Below, one piece after another: positions 1 to 8,980 of a stretch of DNA of 64,000 bases. The stretch is from DASVTR01 sp036382855 (GTDB lineage Bacteria > Acidobacteriota > Blastocatellia > Pyrinomonadales > Pyrinomonadaceae). The notes below the pieces were generated by a model, which saw only the letters and a program-made list of their open reading frames with translations, was not told where the DNA came from and did not search any database. Made by a program: the position numbers and the translations under genes. Location: positions 45,414 to 109,413 of the forward strand of contig DASVPO010000031.1 of NCBI GenBank assembly GCA_036382855.1, given 5' to 3'. Numbering within the stretch: the first letter of the stretch is position 1; each line of letters starts with the position of its first letter.

Positions 1-3000
1 CTCCATCTTCTCCAGCGGGACTTTAGGCTTACTGCCCGAAGGGGTGAATTCGCCGTTGAAAATTTTCTTGACCGTCTTGCCCAGAGTGCTGCCCGGAAGA
101 GGGATGCCGTAAAGAAACCACTTGATGTTGTCCAACTGAACTGTCCAGCCCTCAAACGAGGGTCGCTTGGCCGTTGAAGAGACAGCCGGAGCGAGCGCTT
201 TAATCTGTAGGCCGCCACGAAGGTTGTCGAACTGCGGGCGGTTGAAGCTAAGCTGCGCATTCTTGTCCGGCGGATTATTTAACTTGCGGTTGAAATCGGC
301 CTGAGCAATCAAGGCGAAAGGCAGCGTGAAGAAAGAGCGCAACTGTCTGGGCGTATGGCGGTCCTGAAACTCTTGCAGAAAATGTTTGGTGACGGGCAGT
401 GGCGCAATCGGAACAAGGTAAGGGCTTTCGGAAAGGATATAGGTTGGGATGCCGTCGTTATCATAGACCAGCAGGCCGGGCATCACCGTCACCAGATCGT
501 CGAAAGCAGGAGAGCCTTCTATCGCAAGCGGAATGTTCACGACAGGCTCCCATGAGATTTGCGGCAGCGTGACGGCGCGAAGGTTTTGAGCCGTGCACAC
601 AACGTCCATGTTGAGAATCTGTAGTTGCATCGCGGAAGCGCCACCGGGCGTCGTGCCCGCGAAAGCATTCTCGCCGCGAATGTTCGTTTCACCGCGCGGG
701 TCGCGCTCAACACAAAATCTAGTCCCCAGACTAACGCCCATCTGGTCGGCGTTGCTCGATACGTCGAGCAGCATAAACATGTCGCGTGGAAGCGGAATGT
801 TCACGTCGCCTCTGGGAGGTACAGTTCCGGCCATTGATGCTGCCGCAGTTCTAGCGCTGCGGTCGGGAGACTCACCGATAATCGAAGGACTTTCACCTGC
901 GAAACCTCTTTCAGCATGATCGAGAGCAGTCGTCAGCGTTTGGTCTATCCGGGCCGTCTTGTCCGTGAGATAGCCCATTAAAGGGTTATCTTGCAGGTCG
1001 CCGATTAGCGATTGGAGTTCATCTGAATTGGCGGCCCGGCTCATACGTTCGCGCAATGACACGTCGACGGTTGAGCGCTCAGGGAAGCTTGTCTTGACGG
1101 ATTGTTCCGCGGTCAGCATCGGAACTGAAAACCTGTCGCTCGTGAGGTCGCCAGCAAGGTCGCGATTGAACGTGAGCACGCCGGTTCTGAAGTCTAGCTG
1201 TGTCCTTGTTTGTTCATCTTCGCGTGAGAGCCGGAAATCGGTTTTGAAACCTGTGTCAGGCGGAGGAATCGCGGAGGGGTCTAAGGGAGCGAATCTAAAG
1301 TAAATGTAGGCTAGATTATTAAGGTCGTCGCCCTGCTCGGCCTCCCTCTCGTGCACGCCTACGTTGTCGTTCCATTTGACGAAGCCCGCGAGCGCCATGC
1401 CAGTATTGCCCGCCGCCTGGCCCGCCCTGCCCCGCAGCAGGGCCGTGTAGTTGGCGACATACGGGTCAGGCAATGTCGGCACATAAAGGTAGACGCCGAA
1501 CATCAAGGCGAGAGCGCCATCGGTGATGTATTTGTCGTGCTCCAGATCGCCGTAGAGGAAGAGGCTGTAGGGACGTGTGACGCTGAAGAGCGCGTTGCGC
1601 AGAATGACGGAGTGAAGCTTAAAGGCGTCGGGCTTACTGAAGTTGCCGTCAAACAACAGGTCGTTATCAAACAGCAGGGCGCGGAAACGCGTTCCGTGCT
1701 GCATGATTCCCGCAAACGCGATTGACGATTCAATCCTGAAGGGCGCAGCGTTGGCATCCACAGGCCGGTCGAGCAATGCCTTGTGCTTGCAGAAGAAGAA
1801 GACGGCTTCGCTGTTCTTTGTCGAAGAGATGAAGATGAATGGAAACGCTTTGCCGAAGCCGAGCGTAATCTCCGAATGATGCGGACGCTCCTTGTCATTG
1901 CGCCACAAGAGCCATCGCTGTTTGCCGTAAATGTTTCTGGCGAAAAAGTCAACGACCGTTATTTGTCCCGGCTCGTTGATAATCGCAGGGAGTGTGAGGT
2001 CTGTGCTCTTGCCCTGCAAGCCCATCCAGTTTGCGTTGATGCCCTTCTCCAGGCCGATGCAGAGAGCGCCCGTTCCGGCCGCCGCACCTAGTTGCGACGG
2101 ATTAACTTTCGCCGCCGGGAGCAGCCAACCACTGTTGCTGCCAATCTTCGCGCCGTCGCCAGCGAAATTGCAGAGTCCTGATTCGGATAAGCGGATTTGA
2201 AAAGTATCGGACGGATTATTGTTAGCCGTCACGGAGTACGGAACGAGTATCTGGCTGATTGGTGCTATCCACTGCGCAGGTTTCTTAATGAAGCGAAACT
2301 GCGTTTCGCAGCCGAAGGTCGTGCAGGATGCTTCGCCTGCGGAAAAACTGCTGCTCGCCGCACTGAAAACAAGGTCAACCGTCTCCGGCAAGCGGAGGCT
2401 GGCTTCGCGTGCATCAGCGCCCGCTTTTCCCGTAGACGGGTTGACCGCGTTCTGTTCCAAGTCAAGATGAAGCGTCGCTTTGACGCCGGGGTTGATGTAA
2501 ATCTTCCCTTCATGCACGACGGAGTTTGCCGAAAGCTCAAGCGAGCCGCCCTGGACTTTCAAGCCTGTAAAGTAGTCGTTCAACTGCGAAGTTTGCGCAA
2601 TCAGGTTGGAAGCAATCCAAACGCTGCCCCGCTGGATTTTGTAGCTCTTACGCGCTGTCATCGTGCCCCAGACGGGAATCAGCAGCGCAGGCGAAGAGAT
2701 GCCTGTGATGTAGACGCTAACGAGTTGGATAGGTTGATAGAAATCGAACCAGACATAAACGCCATACTCGTCAACGAACGGGCCGTAGGATTCGGACACG
2801 GCCATGCCCGTTCCCCATTCCGGGACAGAGTTGCCCAGCAGATTACTCTGGAAAGCGGTCTCGCGCCGGAAGACGCGTGCCGCCGGTTTCGCACGTCGCC
2901 CTGCCCGCCGCGAATCCTCAAACAAACCTGACAGGTGACCGAACCGCTCTGCCGGTTCCGCTGCGCCTTCTATCTCCTGTGCAACTTCGTGATGAAGGCG

Positions 3001-3150
3001 ATTGCCGGAGACTGTAAACTCTGAATCCTGTATCAGTTGTTCTGCGAGATGTCGCTGTAGCTCACGCAGTTCATCATTGCTTGTTCCCGGAGCAGGTTTC
3101 AGCTTGCCAGTAAACTGCTGAAGCTTACTTAGAATCAGTGGTCTGTTCAT
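1..3150 (-). CDS. Very large protein of unknown function, 3' end beyond the window
   Basis: An uninterrupted reading frame runs from the ATG at 3150 down to base 1, at least 1050 codons, with no stop; I translated it line by line. It is easy to miss because it is open at the edge. The N-terminus is hydrophilic (MNRPLILSKLQQFTGKL) with no signal peptide or membrane segment. The middle is rich in beta-type, aromatic-containing stretches such as FGVYLYVPTLPDPYV and LVYDNDGIPTYIL, suggesting a large structural or binding protein. I recognise no family or catalytic motif. A GAGAG stretch lies just upstream of the start, and a candidate promoter lies about 250 bases upstream (3407-3435). The function is unknown; that it is a real gene is very likely from the length alone. 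Confidence 0.9.
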   Translation of the reverse strand, partial: MNRPLILSKLQQFTGKLKPAPGTSNDELRELQRHLAEQLIQDSEFTVSGNRLHHEVAQEIEGAAEPAERFGHLSGLFEDSRRAGRRAKPAARVFRRETAFQSNLLGNSVPEWGTGMAVSESYGPFVDEYGVYVWFDFYQPIQLVSVYITGISSPALLIPVWGTMTARKSYKIQRGSVWIASNLIAQTSQLNDYFTGLKVQGGSLELSANSVVHEGKIYINPGVKATLHLDLEQNAVNPSTGKAGADAREASLRLPETVDLVFSAASSSFSAGEASCTTFGCETQFRFIKKPAQWIAPISQILVPYSVTANNNPSDTFQIRLSESGLCNFAGDGAKIGSNSGWLLPAAKVNPSQLGAAAGTGALCIGLEKGINANWMGLQGKSTDLTLPAIINEPGQITVVDFFARNIYGKQRWLLWRNDKERPHHSEITLGFGKAFPFIFISSTKNSEAVFFFCKHKALLDRPVDANAAPFRIESSIAFAGIMQHGTRFRALLFDNDLLFDGNFSKPDAFKLHSVILRNALFSVTRPYSLFLYGDLEHDKYITDGALALMFGVYLYVPTLPDPYVANYTALLRGRAGQAAGNTGMALAGFVKWNDNVGVHEREAEQGDDLNNLAYIYFRFAPLDPSAIPPPDTGFKTDFRLSREDEQTRTQLDFRTGVLTFNRDLAGDLTSDRFSVPMLTAEQSVKTSFPERSTVDVSLRERMSRAANSDELQSLIGDLQDNPLMGYLTDKTARIDQTLTTALDHAERGFAGESPSIIGESPDRSARTAAASMAGTVPPRGDVNIPLPRDMFMLLDVSSNADQMGVSLGTRFCVERDPRGETNIRGENAFAGTTPGGASAMQLQILNMDVVCTAQNLRAVTLPQISWEPVVNIPLAIEGSPAFDDLVTVMPGLLVYDNDGIPTYILSESPYLVPIAPLPVTKHFLQEFQDRHTPRQLRSFFTLPFALIAQADFNRKLNNPPDKNAQLSFNRPQFDNLRGGLQIKALAPAVSSTAKRPSFEGWTVQLDNIKWFLYGIPLPGSTLGKTVKKIFNGEFTPSGSKPKVPLEKME

Positions 3151-3406
3151 AAGACACTCTCTCAGGTCGGGCGAATCAATTTAGTTGTTAAGGAGTTAAC
3201 TTTCCGGCGTCGGGTTGGAGTCGCGTCCTCCAGCGTGTCTGGTAAAGCGATGGCTAAGCGCCTGAATCAAACCAGCAGGCGCGCATTATCGGGCCGACAG
3301 GCGTGAGAACTACAGACCCTTATGCTCGAAGGCGAATGATTGTTGTGGGAGGAGCTAAGAACCGGGGCTGAACTCCCCAAAGCCATCATTTGTAGGAAAC
3401 GCGCAG

Positions 3407-3435
3407 ACTGTAATCCCTTGAAAAAAAGTTGTCAA
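3407..3435 (-). promoter_or_regulatory. Candidate sigma70 promoter for the large protein
   Basis: On the minus strand TTGACA (3435-3430) is followed by a 17-base spacer and TACAGT (3412-3407). The -35 match is perfect and the -10 is 4 of 6. It would give an untranslated leader of roughly 250 bases before the ATG at 3150. Confidence 0.45.
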
Positions 3436-3759
3436 GGATTTTAACTTCATAAAGGAGCGGCAGAAGCGATACTCTAATCGCGTTCAATTAAACGTTTCCC
3501 TGCGCAGCTCTCGCGCCGTGCTCTGACGCTTCAAGCAGCAGCTTCTCTAAAGTCGTCATTTCAATTTCCTGTAAATTTGAGAGCCAACCCGCAGGAAAGA
3601 CTTTGCGCCTACGGAATATAAGCGGCAGGAATTGGAAATTGGGGACTGGCTTCAGTTGATTGTTACCAAGCAACCGTCTCCGAGCCTTTCTGCGGCCGTG
3701 TGGGATTTCTTATCTAGCAAATTATTATCTTTGAGAATTTGATAAAGCCGCAAATCTGA

Positions 3760-3788
3760 TTGACGTTTAGGAGAGATGGATTTATATC
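3760..3788 (+). promoter_or_regulatory. Candidate sigma70 promoter for the 3870 gene
   Basis: TTGACG (3760-3765), a 17-base spacer and TATATC (3783-3788). Transcription would begin near 3795, which argues against any start codon at 3789 and for the ATG at 3870. Confidence 0.45.
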
Positions 3789-3869
3789 TTGACAGACAGA
3801 CTTGCCGGAGGCTCAGGACTGAGTAGTCCGGCCATTGAGACGACGGCGCTTACCATTGGAGTACGGGCC

Positions 3870-4571
3870 ATGAAAATTCTTTTACTCCTGCCTTTGCTGA
3901 TAGCGTTAGTTTCGCCGTGTCAGGAGGCCACGGTTTCTAAGGATACTTCGGCGGTCGTGGTGCTCGGCTTCAAGTGGGCCAAGAGCCGGCAGATAATCGA
4001 GAAACTGGAAACTCCGAGCATCACTCCGGCGGCGGCCATGACTCCGGCGGATAAAAACTTCCAACGCAATCGCAGAATTAATGACCCTGCCGGGGTGAGA
4101 GACCCAAATGCGGATACGCTCGATGGGCGAAGCGCCGCGTTGGAAAAGAGCGTGCAGGAAGCGCGCACGCCCAAGCCTAAGCCCGTTGACGGTTTCGCGT
4201 ACAGAGCCAAAATCAGGAACGCGAGCACGAAAGTCATCGAAGTTGTCTTCTGGGAATATCGCTTCAAGGAGAATGCGAATCCGGCGACCGTTGTGCGGCG
4301 GCAGTTTCTTTGCGGCGTCAATATCAAGCCCGACAAGGAGAAGGAATTGCAGGCTTTTAGTTTGCTTGGGCCAAGCGATGTCATCAGCGTCGGCAGCTTG
4401 TCCAACAAGACGGGCGACAACCTTTTCGAAGAAACGGTCGTGATTAACCGCGTCGAATACGCTGACGGGTCAATCTGGCAACGCAGGGATTGGAATTTTG
4501 CAGAGGTGAAGTTAGGTATCGCACGCGCCATCGGAACCCCCTGGGGAGCAGAGATGTGTCGCGGACTGTGA
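3870..4571 (+). CDS. Secreted protein of unknown function
   Basis: The product is 233 residues and begins MKILLLLPLLIALVSPC, a clear export signal. The Cys at residue 17 could be a lipidation site, but Pro at -1 is unusual for a lipobox. I chose the ATG at 3870 rather than an in-frame TTG at 3789 because the signal peptide starts there, a GGAG lies 8 bases upstream, and a promoter -10 abuts the TTG. The mature protein has a basic, Pro/Lys-rich linker (around residues 95-110) followed by a domain with alternating beta strands (FAYRAKIRNASTKVIEVVFW, VVINRVEYADGS) that resembles an immunoglobulin-like fold, a guess from pattern only. I cannot name a family. It is a single gene with its own promoter. 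Confidence 0.75.
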   Translation: MKILLLLPLLIALVSPCQEATVSKDTSAVVVLGFKWAKSRQIIEKLETPSITPAAAMTPADKNFQRNRRINDPAGVRDPNADTLDGRSAALEKSVQEARTPKPKPVDGFAYRAKIRNASTKVIEVVFWEYRFKENANPATVVRRQFLCGVNIKPDKEKELQAFSLLGPSDVISVGSLSNKTGDNLFEETVVINRVEYADGSIWQRRDWNFAEVKLGIARAIGTPWGAEMCRGL

Positions 4572-4649
4572 GCAGACCTGTTCTCCTTGCGCGCAGGAGC
4601 GAGGAGAGCTTAATGAGAGTTGCTTGACAAGCCAAATCCGCAGGACTGT

Positions 4650-4791
4650 CACCGATGAATCACTCGGTGGAGGGCTACGACATTTGGATGGCGCTTGCGG
4701 CGCGCTTTCTCAACAAAGCGCGACCTCTCTAATCTTTTGCTCAGAAGGCCGGTCGTATCTTTCTCTCTTACGACCGGCCTCTCTTGTTTTT
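4650..4791 (+). promoter_or_regulatory. Structured lysC leader, possible attenuator
   Basis: Three hairpins stand in a row before lysC: a 6-bp stem (4650-4655 with 4664-4669), an 8-bp stem (4701-4708 with 4715-4722), and a perfect 12-bp stem (4746-4757 with 4769-4780) followed by a T-rich run. The order of folded leader, intrinsic terminator and first gene of a biosynthetic operon is what an attenuator or riboswitch looks like. I could not match the lysine riboswitch or any other class I know. It might instead be an ordinary terminator of the upstream gene. Confidence 0.4.
4746..4791 (+). terminator. Rho-independent terminator upstream of lysC
   Basis: A perfect 12-bp inverted repeat with an 11-base pyrimidine loop (4758-4768) is followed by CTCTTGTTTTT. 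It ends 68 bases before the lysC start, so it either ends the 3870-4571 transcript or forms the OFF-structure of a lysC attenuator. Confidence 0.75.
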
Positions 4792-4859
4792 CAGGCGCAC
4801 CGTTATTTAACACTCCGAGAACTTTTGTTGACGCGCCCTTCCCCGACGAGTTTTTAGCC

Positions 4860-6281
4860 ATGATGCCAACGGTAATGAAATTTGGCGGCACGTCGCTTGA
4901 AGACACGGAAGCGTTTGAGCGCGTCCGTCGTATCGTCCGGGCAGAGAGAGCGGCGCGTCCAATCGTCGTCGCTTCCGCGATGAGCCGCTTCACGGATGCG
5001 TTGCTACAGAGTGCATCGCTGGCAGCCGGTAAGAGCACGGACGAAGCGTTACCGCTGCTTCAGGAACATTTTGAACGCCACCTCGCAATCGCGCGCAACC
5101 TCCTTGCAGCGGAAGCAAAAGCATCCTTTGAAGTGCAACTTACAGGCGCGCAGCAGGAGATTGAAGAACTCCTGCGAACAATCAACGCAGCCGCAGATTC
5201 TACAACCTGCCTCGCTCTGCAAGACGCCGTTGCCTCCTACGGTGAGCGGCTTTCGGCCAACTTGCTCGCAACGATTCTTCTCGAAGCAGGACTTCCGGCC
5301 CGTTATGTTGATGCGCGTCGTTGCATTGTGACGACTGACGAGCACGGCCGCGCAGAACCTTTAATGGAAGAGACCGCGCGCCGCACGCGAGCAGAGCTTG
5401 AGCCGCTGCTTGCGGCTTCAGAAATTCCCGTGCTCGGCGGCTTCATCGCCTCTTCCGCAAGCGGCACGACGACAACGCTCGGACGCGGCGGCTCCGACTA
5501 CACTGCTGCACTCGTCGGCGCGTCGCTCGCCGCACGCGAGATACAGATTTGGACGGATGTGTCGGGCGTGTTGACGGCAGACCCGCGCATCGTTAAAGCA
5601 GCGCGCACGATTCCGCGTATGATCTACGCAGAGGCAGCCGAGCTCGCTTACTTCGGTGCGAAGGTGCTGCATCCGAAAACGATTCAACCCGCCATCGAAC
5701 AGCACATCCCTGTCCGCATCTGCAATTCCCACGCGCCTGATGAGGCCGGCACGCTCGTCTTCACAGAGACGGAGACGCTGCCGCACACCGTCAAGGCCAT
5801 CGCGCATAAAACAGGCAGCCCCATCGTACAGATTATTTCCGCACGGATGCTCGGCGCATACGGCTTCCTGCACGCTATCTTCGAAATCTTCAACCGTCAC
5901 CGCACAGTGATTGACGTTGTGACGACATCCGAGGTCAGCGTCTCGCTTTCGCTCGACGACACGACTGCGCTGCCTGCCATCATCGAGGAGTTGAAACGTC
6001 TTGGCGATGTTCAGGTTGAGCGGCCGAGCGCCATCATCTGTGTCGTCGGTGAAGGACTCAGGAACACTGCCGGCATCGCCGCGCGCGTCTTCAATTGCCT
6101 GTCAGACATCAATGTCTCTCTCATCTCGCAGGGCGCTTCCAGCATTAACCTGACTCTCGCCGTCGCGGAAGAGGATTTGCCCGAAGCCATTAACCGTCTT
6201 CATGCAGTCTTCTTCGAGAGCGAAAGTGTGGCGACAACAGATGAAACGGAAGCTTGTGCGGCGCGGGAGGCTACGCGTTAA
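4860..6281 (+). CDS. lysC: Aspartate kinase
   Basis: Aspartokinase phosphorylates L-aspartate, the committed step to lysine, threonine and methionine. The 473-residue product opens with MMPTVMKFGGTSLED, the ATP-binding KFGGTS motif of the amino-acid kinase fold. It continues with LGRGGSDYTA and DVSGVLTADPR, all classic for the family, and two ACT-type regulatory modules fill roughly residues 320-450 (LRNTAGIAARVFNCLSDINV is one), implying end-product feedback. The frame stays open 55 codons further upstream, but those codons run through the terminator hairpin, so the ATG pair at 4860 is the sensible start. It is the first gene of the lysine operon; dapE follows after 9 bases. No fused homoserine dehydrogenase is present. 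Confidence 0.95.
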   Translation: MMPTVMKFGGTSLEDTEAFERVRRIVRAERAARPIVVASAMSRFTDALLQSASLAAGKSTDEALPLLQEHFERHLAIARNLLAAEAKASFEVQLTGAQQEIEELLRTINAAADSTTCLALQDAVASYGERLSANLLATILLEAGLPARYVDARRCIVTTDEHGRAEPLMEETARRTRAELEPLLAASEIPVLGGFIASSASGTTTTLGRGGSDYTAALVGASLAAREIQIWTDVSGVLTADPRIVKAARTIPRMIYAEAAELAYFGAKVLHPKTIQPAIEQHIPVRICNSHAPDEAGTLVFTETETLPHTVKAIAHKTGSPIVQIISARMLGAYGFLHAIFEIFNRHRTVIDVVTTSEVSVSLSLDDTTALPAIIEELKRLGDVQVERPSAIICVVGEGLRNTAGIAARVFNCLSDINVSLISQGASSINLTLAVAEEDLPEAINRLHAVFFESESVATTDETEACAAREATR

Positions 6282-6290
6282 AGTTTCGAG

Positions 6291-7352
6291 ATGAATCTAA
6301 CCGAGTTAACAAGAACGCTGATAGATATTCCGTCCGTCACAGGCGAAGAGATGGCCGTGGGGCGTTTTCTCAGTTCGTATCTCGAAGGTCTGGGCTACAG
6401 TGTCGAAGCGCAGGAGATAGCGGAGAATCGCGCCAACATCATCGCGGCGACTTGTGATGCGCCGCACATCTTTTTCTCGACGCACATGGATACCGTGCCG
6501 CCGCACATCGCGGCGAGCGAAGACGAAGATAATATTTACGGGCGCGGTGCGTGCGACGCGAAGGGAATCATAGCGGCGCAGATTGTTGCCGCCGAACAAT
6601 TGCGCGCCGAAGGTATAGAGGATATCGGGCTGCTTTTCACTGTGGACGAAGAAGCAGGAAGCGCAGGCGCGCGTGCGGCGAACCTTCATCCCTTCTCTTC
6701 CTCCAGCCGCTTTCTCATCAACGGTGAGCCGACAGACAATAAACTCGCCGTCGGCTCGAAAGGCTCTCTGCGGCTGAGGATTCGGACAGAAGGGCGCGCA
6801 GCGCATTCGGCCTATCCTGAGCATGGCGATTCGGCCATCGAGAAACTGCTCGACGTGCTGGCAGACATACGCGCGTGCAGTTGGCCCACAGACGAATTTT
6901 TCGGTGAGACGACCTGCAATATAGGAATAGTTGAGGGCGGAACGAGAGTCAACGTGATTCCAGCTGGAGCTTATGCCGACTTGCAGATACGCCTCGTCAC
7001 GCACGCCTCCATCATCAAAGAGGTGCTGGAAAGCGTCGTGGCCGGGCGCGCTTCGGTTGAGTATTTCTCCGTCTCAGAGCCCGTCAGGATGCTGGCGCTT
7101 GAAGGGTTCGATTCCTGCATCGTGCGCTTCACGACAGACGTTCCGCAGCTTGCCGCATGGGGTCAGCCTCTGCTGCTCGGCCCCGGCTCGATTCTTGATG
7201 CGCACACCGAGCACGAGCGCGTTACAAAGCGCGAACTATCAGAGGCCGTCAAGTTATACGTGAGTTTGGTTAAGACGTTAAAGGCTCGCGTTTCCGGCGA
7301 TGCGCGGCATGTGGGCGGCGTCTGTGAAGTTGAGGGAGCGTTGGAAAGATGA
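6291..7352 (+). CDS. dapE: M20-family deacylase, probable succinyl-diaminopimelate desuccinylase
   Basis: The 353-residue product is a zinc-dependent M20 peptidase-family hydrolase. Metal and catalytic residues are visible: His65 and Asp67 in STHMDTVPP, Asp89 in ACDAKG, the catalytic Glu pair 120-121 in TVDEEAGS, Glu146 in NGEP, and the C-terminal His305 in AHTEH. The family also contains acetylornithine deacetylase (ArgE) and LysK, which sequence alone does not separate. The position between lysC and dapB/dapA/dapD, with a succinyltransferase in the same operon, argues strongly for removal of succinate from N-succinyl-LL-diaminopimelate. Its stop overlaps the dapB start by four bases (ATGA), so translation is probably coupled. 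Confidence 0.85.
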   Translation: MNLTELTRTLIDIPSVTGEEMAVGRFLSSYLEGLGYSVEAQEIAENRANIIAATCDAPHIFFSTHMDTVPPHIAASEDEDNIYGRGACDAKGIIAAQIVAAEQLRAEGIEDIGLLFTVDEEAGSAGARAANLHPFSSSSRFLINGEPTDNKLAVGSKGSLRLRIRTEGRAAHSAYPEHGDSAIEKLLDVLADIRACSWPTDEFFGETTCNIGIVEGGTRVNVIPAGAYADLQIRLVTHASIIKEVLESVVAGRASVEYFSVSEPVRMLALEGFDSCIVRFTTDVPQLAAWGQPLLLGPGSILDAHTEHERVTKRELSEAVKLYVSLVKTLKARVSGDARHVGGVCEVEGALER

Positions 7353-8050
7353 GGCTCGCCGTCTTCGGAAATGGCTCGATGGGCCAACTCGTCTGCGCAC
7401 GCGCGGGCGACGAGGGCCACGAGGTAGCGCTTGTCTTAACTTCGCGCGACGCAGGGCGCAGCGCTGACGAAATTCAGCAATCGCTACGCGGACTCGACGC
7501 AGCCATAGATTTCACAGTGGCCGACGCGGTGCTCGCAAACGTCGCGGCCTGCGCGCGTGCAGGTGTGCCGCTCGTGGAGGGCACAACGGGCTGGCAGGCG
7601 CGCGAAAAGGAGGTGCGCCGCATCGTCGCAGAGCATAATGGTGCGTTCATCTACGGTGCAAACTTCTCCATCGGCGTCAATCTTTTTTACCGTATCGTCG
7701 CGCGGGCCAGCGAGTTGTTTGAGGGCGTTGAAGACTATGCCCCGTTTATCGAAGAAGCGCACCACGCGCGCAAGCGTGATGCGCCTTCGGGCACGGCGCT
7801 CCGATTGCGCGAGCTAATGCGTGTCAACAAAGGTGAGATTCCCATCGCGAGCACACGCGCAGGCTTCATTCCGGGCACGCACCGCGTCGGGTTCGATGCG
7901 GCCGCAGACCAAATCACACTGACACACACGGCGCGCACGCGCGAGGGTTTTGCTGCGGGTGCGCTGCTGGCCGCGCGCTGGATTATTGGACGACGCGGCG
8001 TTTATGAGTTTTCGGAAACGCTCGATGAGATTCTGCACGAAAGGACTTAA
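7349..8050 (+). CDS. dapB: 4-hydroxy-tetrahydrodipicolinate reductase
   Basis: DapB reduces the product of DapA to tetrahydrodipicolinate using NAD(P)H. The 233-residue protein has the nucleotide-binding GNGSMG at residues 7-12 and the family signature EEAHHARKRDAPSGTA (about 135-150), with the catalytic His-His pair 138-139, Lys142 and the substrate-binding PSGT. It is slightly shorter than the usual 240-270 residues but appears complete. The ATG overlaps the dapE stop as ATGA, and dapA starts 6 bases after the dapB stop. Confidence 0.95.
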   Translation: MRLAVFGNGSMGQLVCARAGDEGHEVALVLTSRDAGRSADEIQQSLRGLDAAIDFTVADAVLANVAACARAGVPLVEGTTGWQAREKEVRRIVAEHNGAFIYGANFSIGVNLFYRIVARASELFEGVEDYAPFIEEAHHARKRDAPSGTALRLRELMRVNKGEIPIASTRAGFIPGTHRVGFDAAADQITLTHTARTREGFAAGALLAARWIIGRRGVYEFSETLDEILHERT

Positions 8051-8056
8051 GCGAAG

Positions 8057-8980
8057 ATGACGATGAAGGTTGATTGGCTGCGCGGCTGCGCCACAGCGCT
8101 CGTGACTCCGTTTGCCGCGAGCGGCGCGATTGATGAAGAAGCCTTTCGTGCATTAATTGAATACCAGATAACAGGCGGCGTGCGGCTTCTAGTCCCTTGC
8201 GGCACGACGGGCGAGAGCGCAACGATGACGGAGGATGAAGACCAGCGTATTATCAAAATCGCGGTCGAAGCGGCACGCGGCCGCGCACGCATCATCGCCG
8301 GCACTGGAAGCAACGCGACCAGTTGGGCCATCGAAAATTCGCTGATCGCGCGCGACCTCGGCGCAGACGCCGTGCTCGTCGTCGCTCCCTACTATAACAA
8401 GCCAACGCAGGAAGGAATGTACGCACACTTCCGCGCTGTCGCTGAAGCTGTCAGCGATTTGCCGGTCGTTATCTACAACGTGCCCGGCCGCACAAGCTCA
8501 AACATCGCGGCGCAGACAACGCTCCGTCTCGCGCGCGATGTCGAAAACATCGCTTCCGTCAAGGAAGCATCCGGCGACCTCGCGCAGATAATGGCAATCC
8601 TGCGCAATCGTCCCGAAAACTTCTCCGTCCTTTCGGGCGACGATGCTTTTACTTTCGTCCTGCTCGCTCTCGGCGCTGACGGCCTCATCTCAGTCGCTGC
8701 AAACGAAGCGCCTGCCTTTATGTCGCAGATGGTCAATCGAGCGCTCGAAGGCGATTGGAACGGCGCGCGCGAGCTACACTACAAGCTGCTGCCGCTGATG
8801 GAGGCCAACTTTATCGAATCAAGCCCCGGGCCTGTAAAGGCGGCGCTGGCGCTAATGAATATGATTGAAGAAAACTTGCGATTGCCGCTCGTCCCCGTGC
8901 AGGATAAAACGCGCTCGCGATTGCGCGAAGTGCTTGCCGAACTCGGACTCTTAAAGGAATCAACACATGTCGCTGCATGA
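8057..8980 (+). CDS. dapA: 4-hydroxy-tetrahydrodipicolinate synthase
   Basis: DapA condenses pyruvate with aspartate semialdehyde, the branch point to lysine. The 307-residue product is a TIM-barrel aldolase with the substrate-loop Thr pair at 50-51 (PCGTTGES), Tyr140 in VIYNVPGRTS, and the Schiff-base Lys169 in IASVKEASGD. The length is typical (about 290-300), with a short C-terminal tail. A second in-frame ATG lies two codons downstream and cannot be excluded as the start. The gene overlaps dapD by 14 bases. Confidence 0.96.
   Translation: MTMKVDWLRGCATALVTPFAASGAIDEEAFRALIEYQITGGVRLLVPCGTTGESATMTEDEDQRIIKIAVEAARGRARIIAGTGSNATSWAIENSLIARDLGADAVLVVAPYYNKPTQEGMYAHFRAVAEAVSDLPVVIYNVPGRTSSNIAAQTTLRLARDVENIASVKEASGDLAQIMAILRNRPENFSVLSGDDAFTFVLLALGADGLISVAANEAPAFMSQMVNRALEGDWNGARELHYKLLPLMEANFIESSPGPVKAALALMNMIEENLRLPLVPVQDKTRSRLREVLAELGLLKESTHVAA

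Larger units (their letters stand above)
3151..3869. other. Intergenic region between divergent genes
   Basis: This 719-base stretch separates the large minus-strand gene from the secreted-protein gene at 3870. It is more AT-rich than its surroundings and holds two sigma70-like promoter candidates, one for each direction. A minus-strand reading frame of 61 codons (3488-3673) is present, but nothing supports it beyond an AGGA ahead of an internal ATG at about 3559. No RNA gene is seen. Confidence 0.5.

Noticed and set aside
3488..3673. Minus-strand 61-codon reading frame in the intergenic region
   Set aside because: Hydropathy and composition give no support, and the only ribosome-site-like AGGA precedes an internal ATG that would leave just 23 residues. 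Kept out as a gene.
4650..4860. Lysine riboswitch upstream of lysC
   Set aside because: The conserved core bases of the lysine riboswitch were looked for and not found; only generic stems and a terminator are visible.
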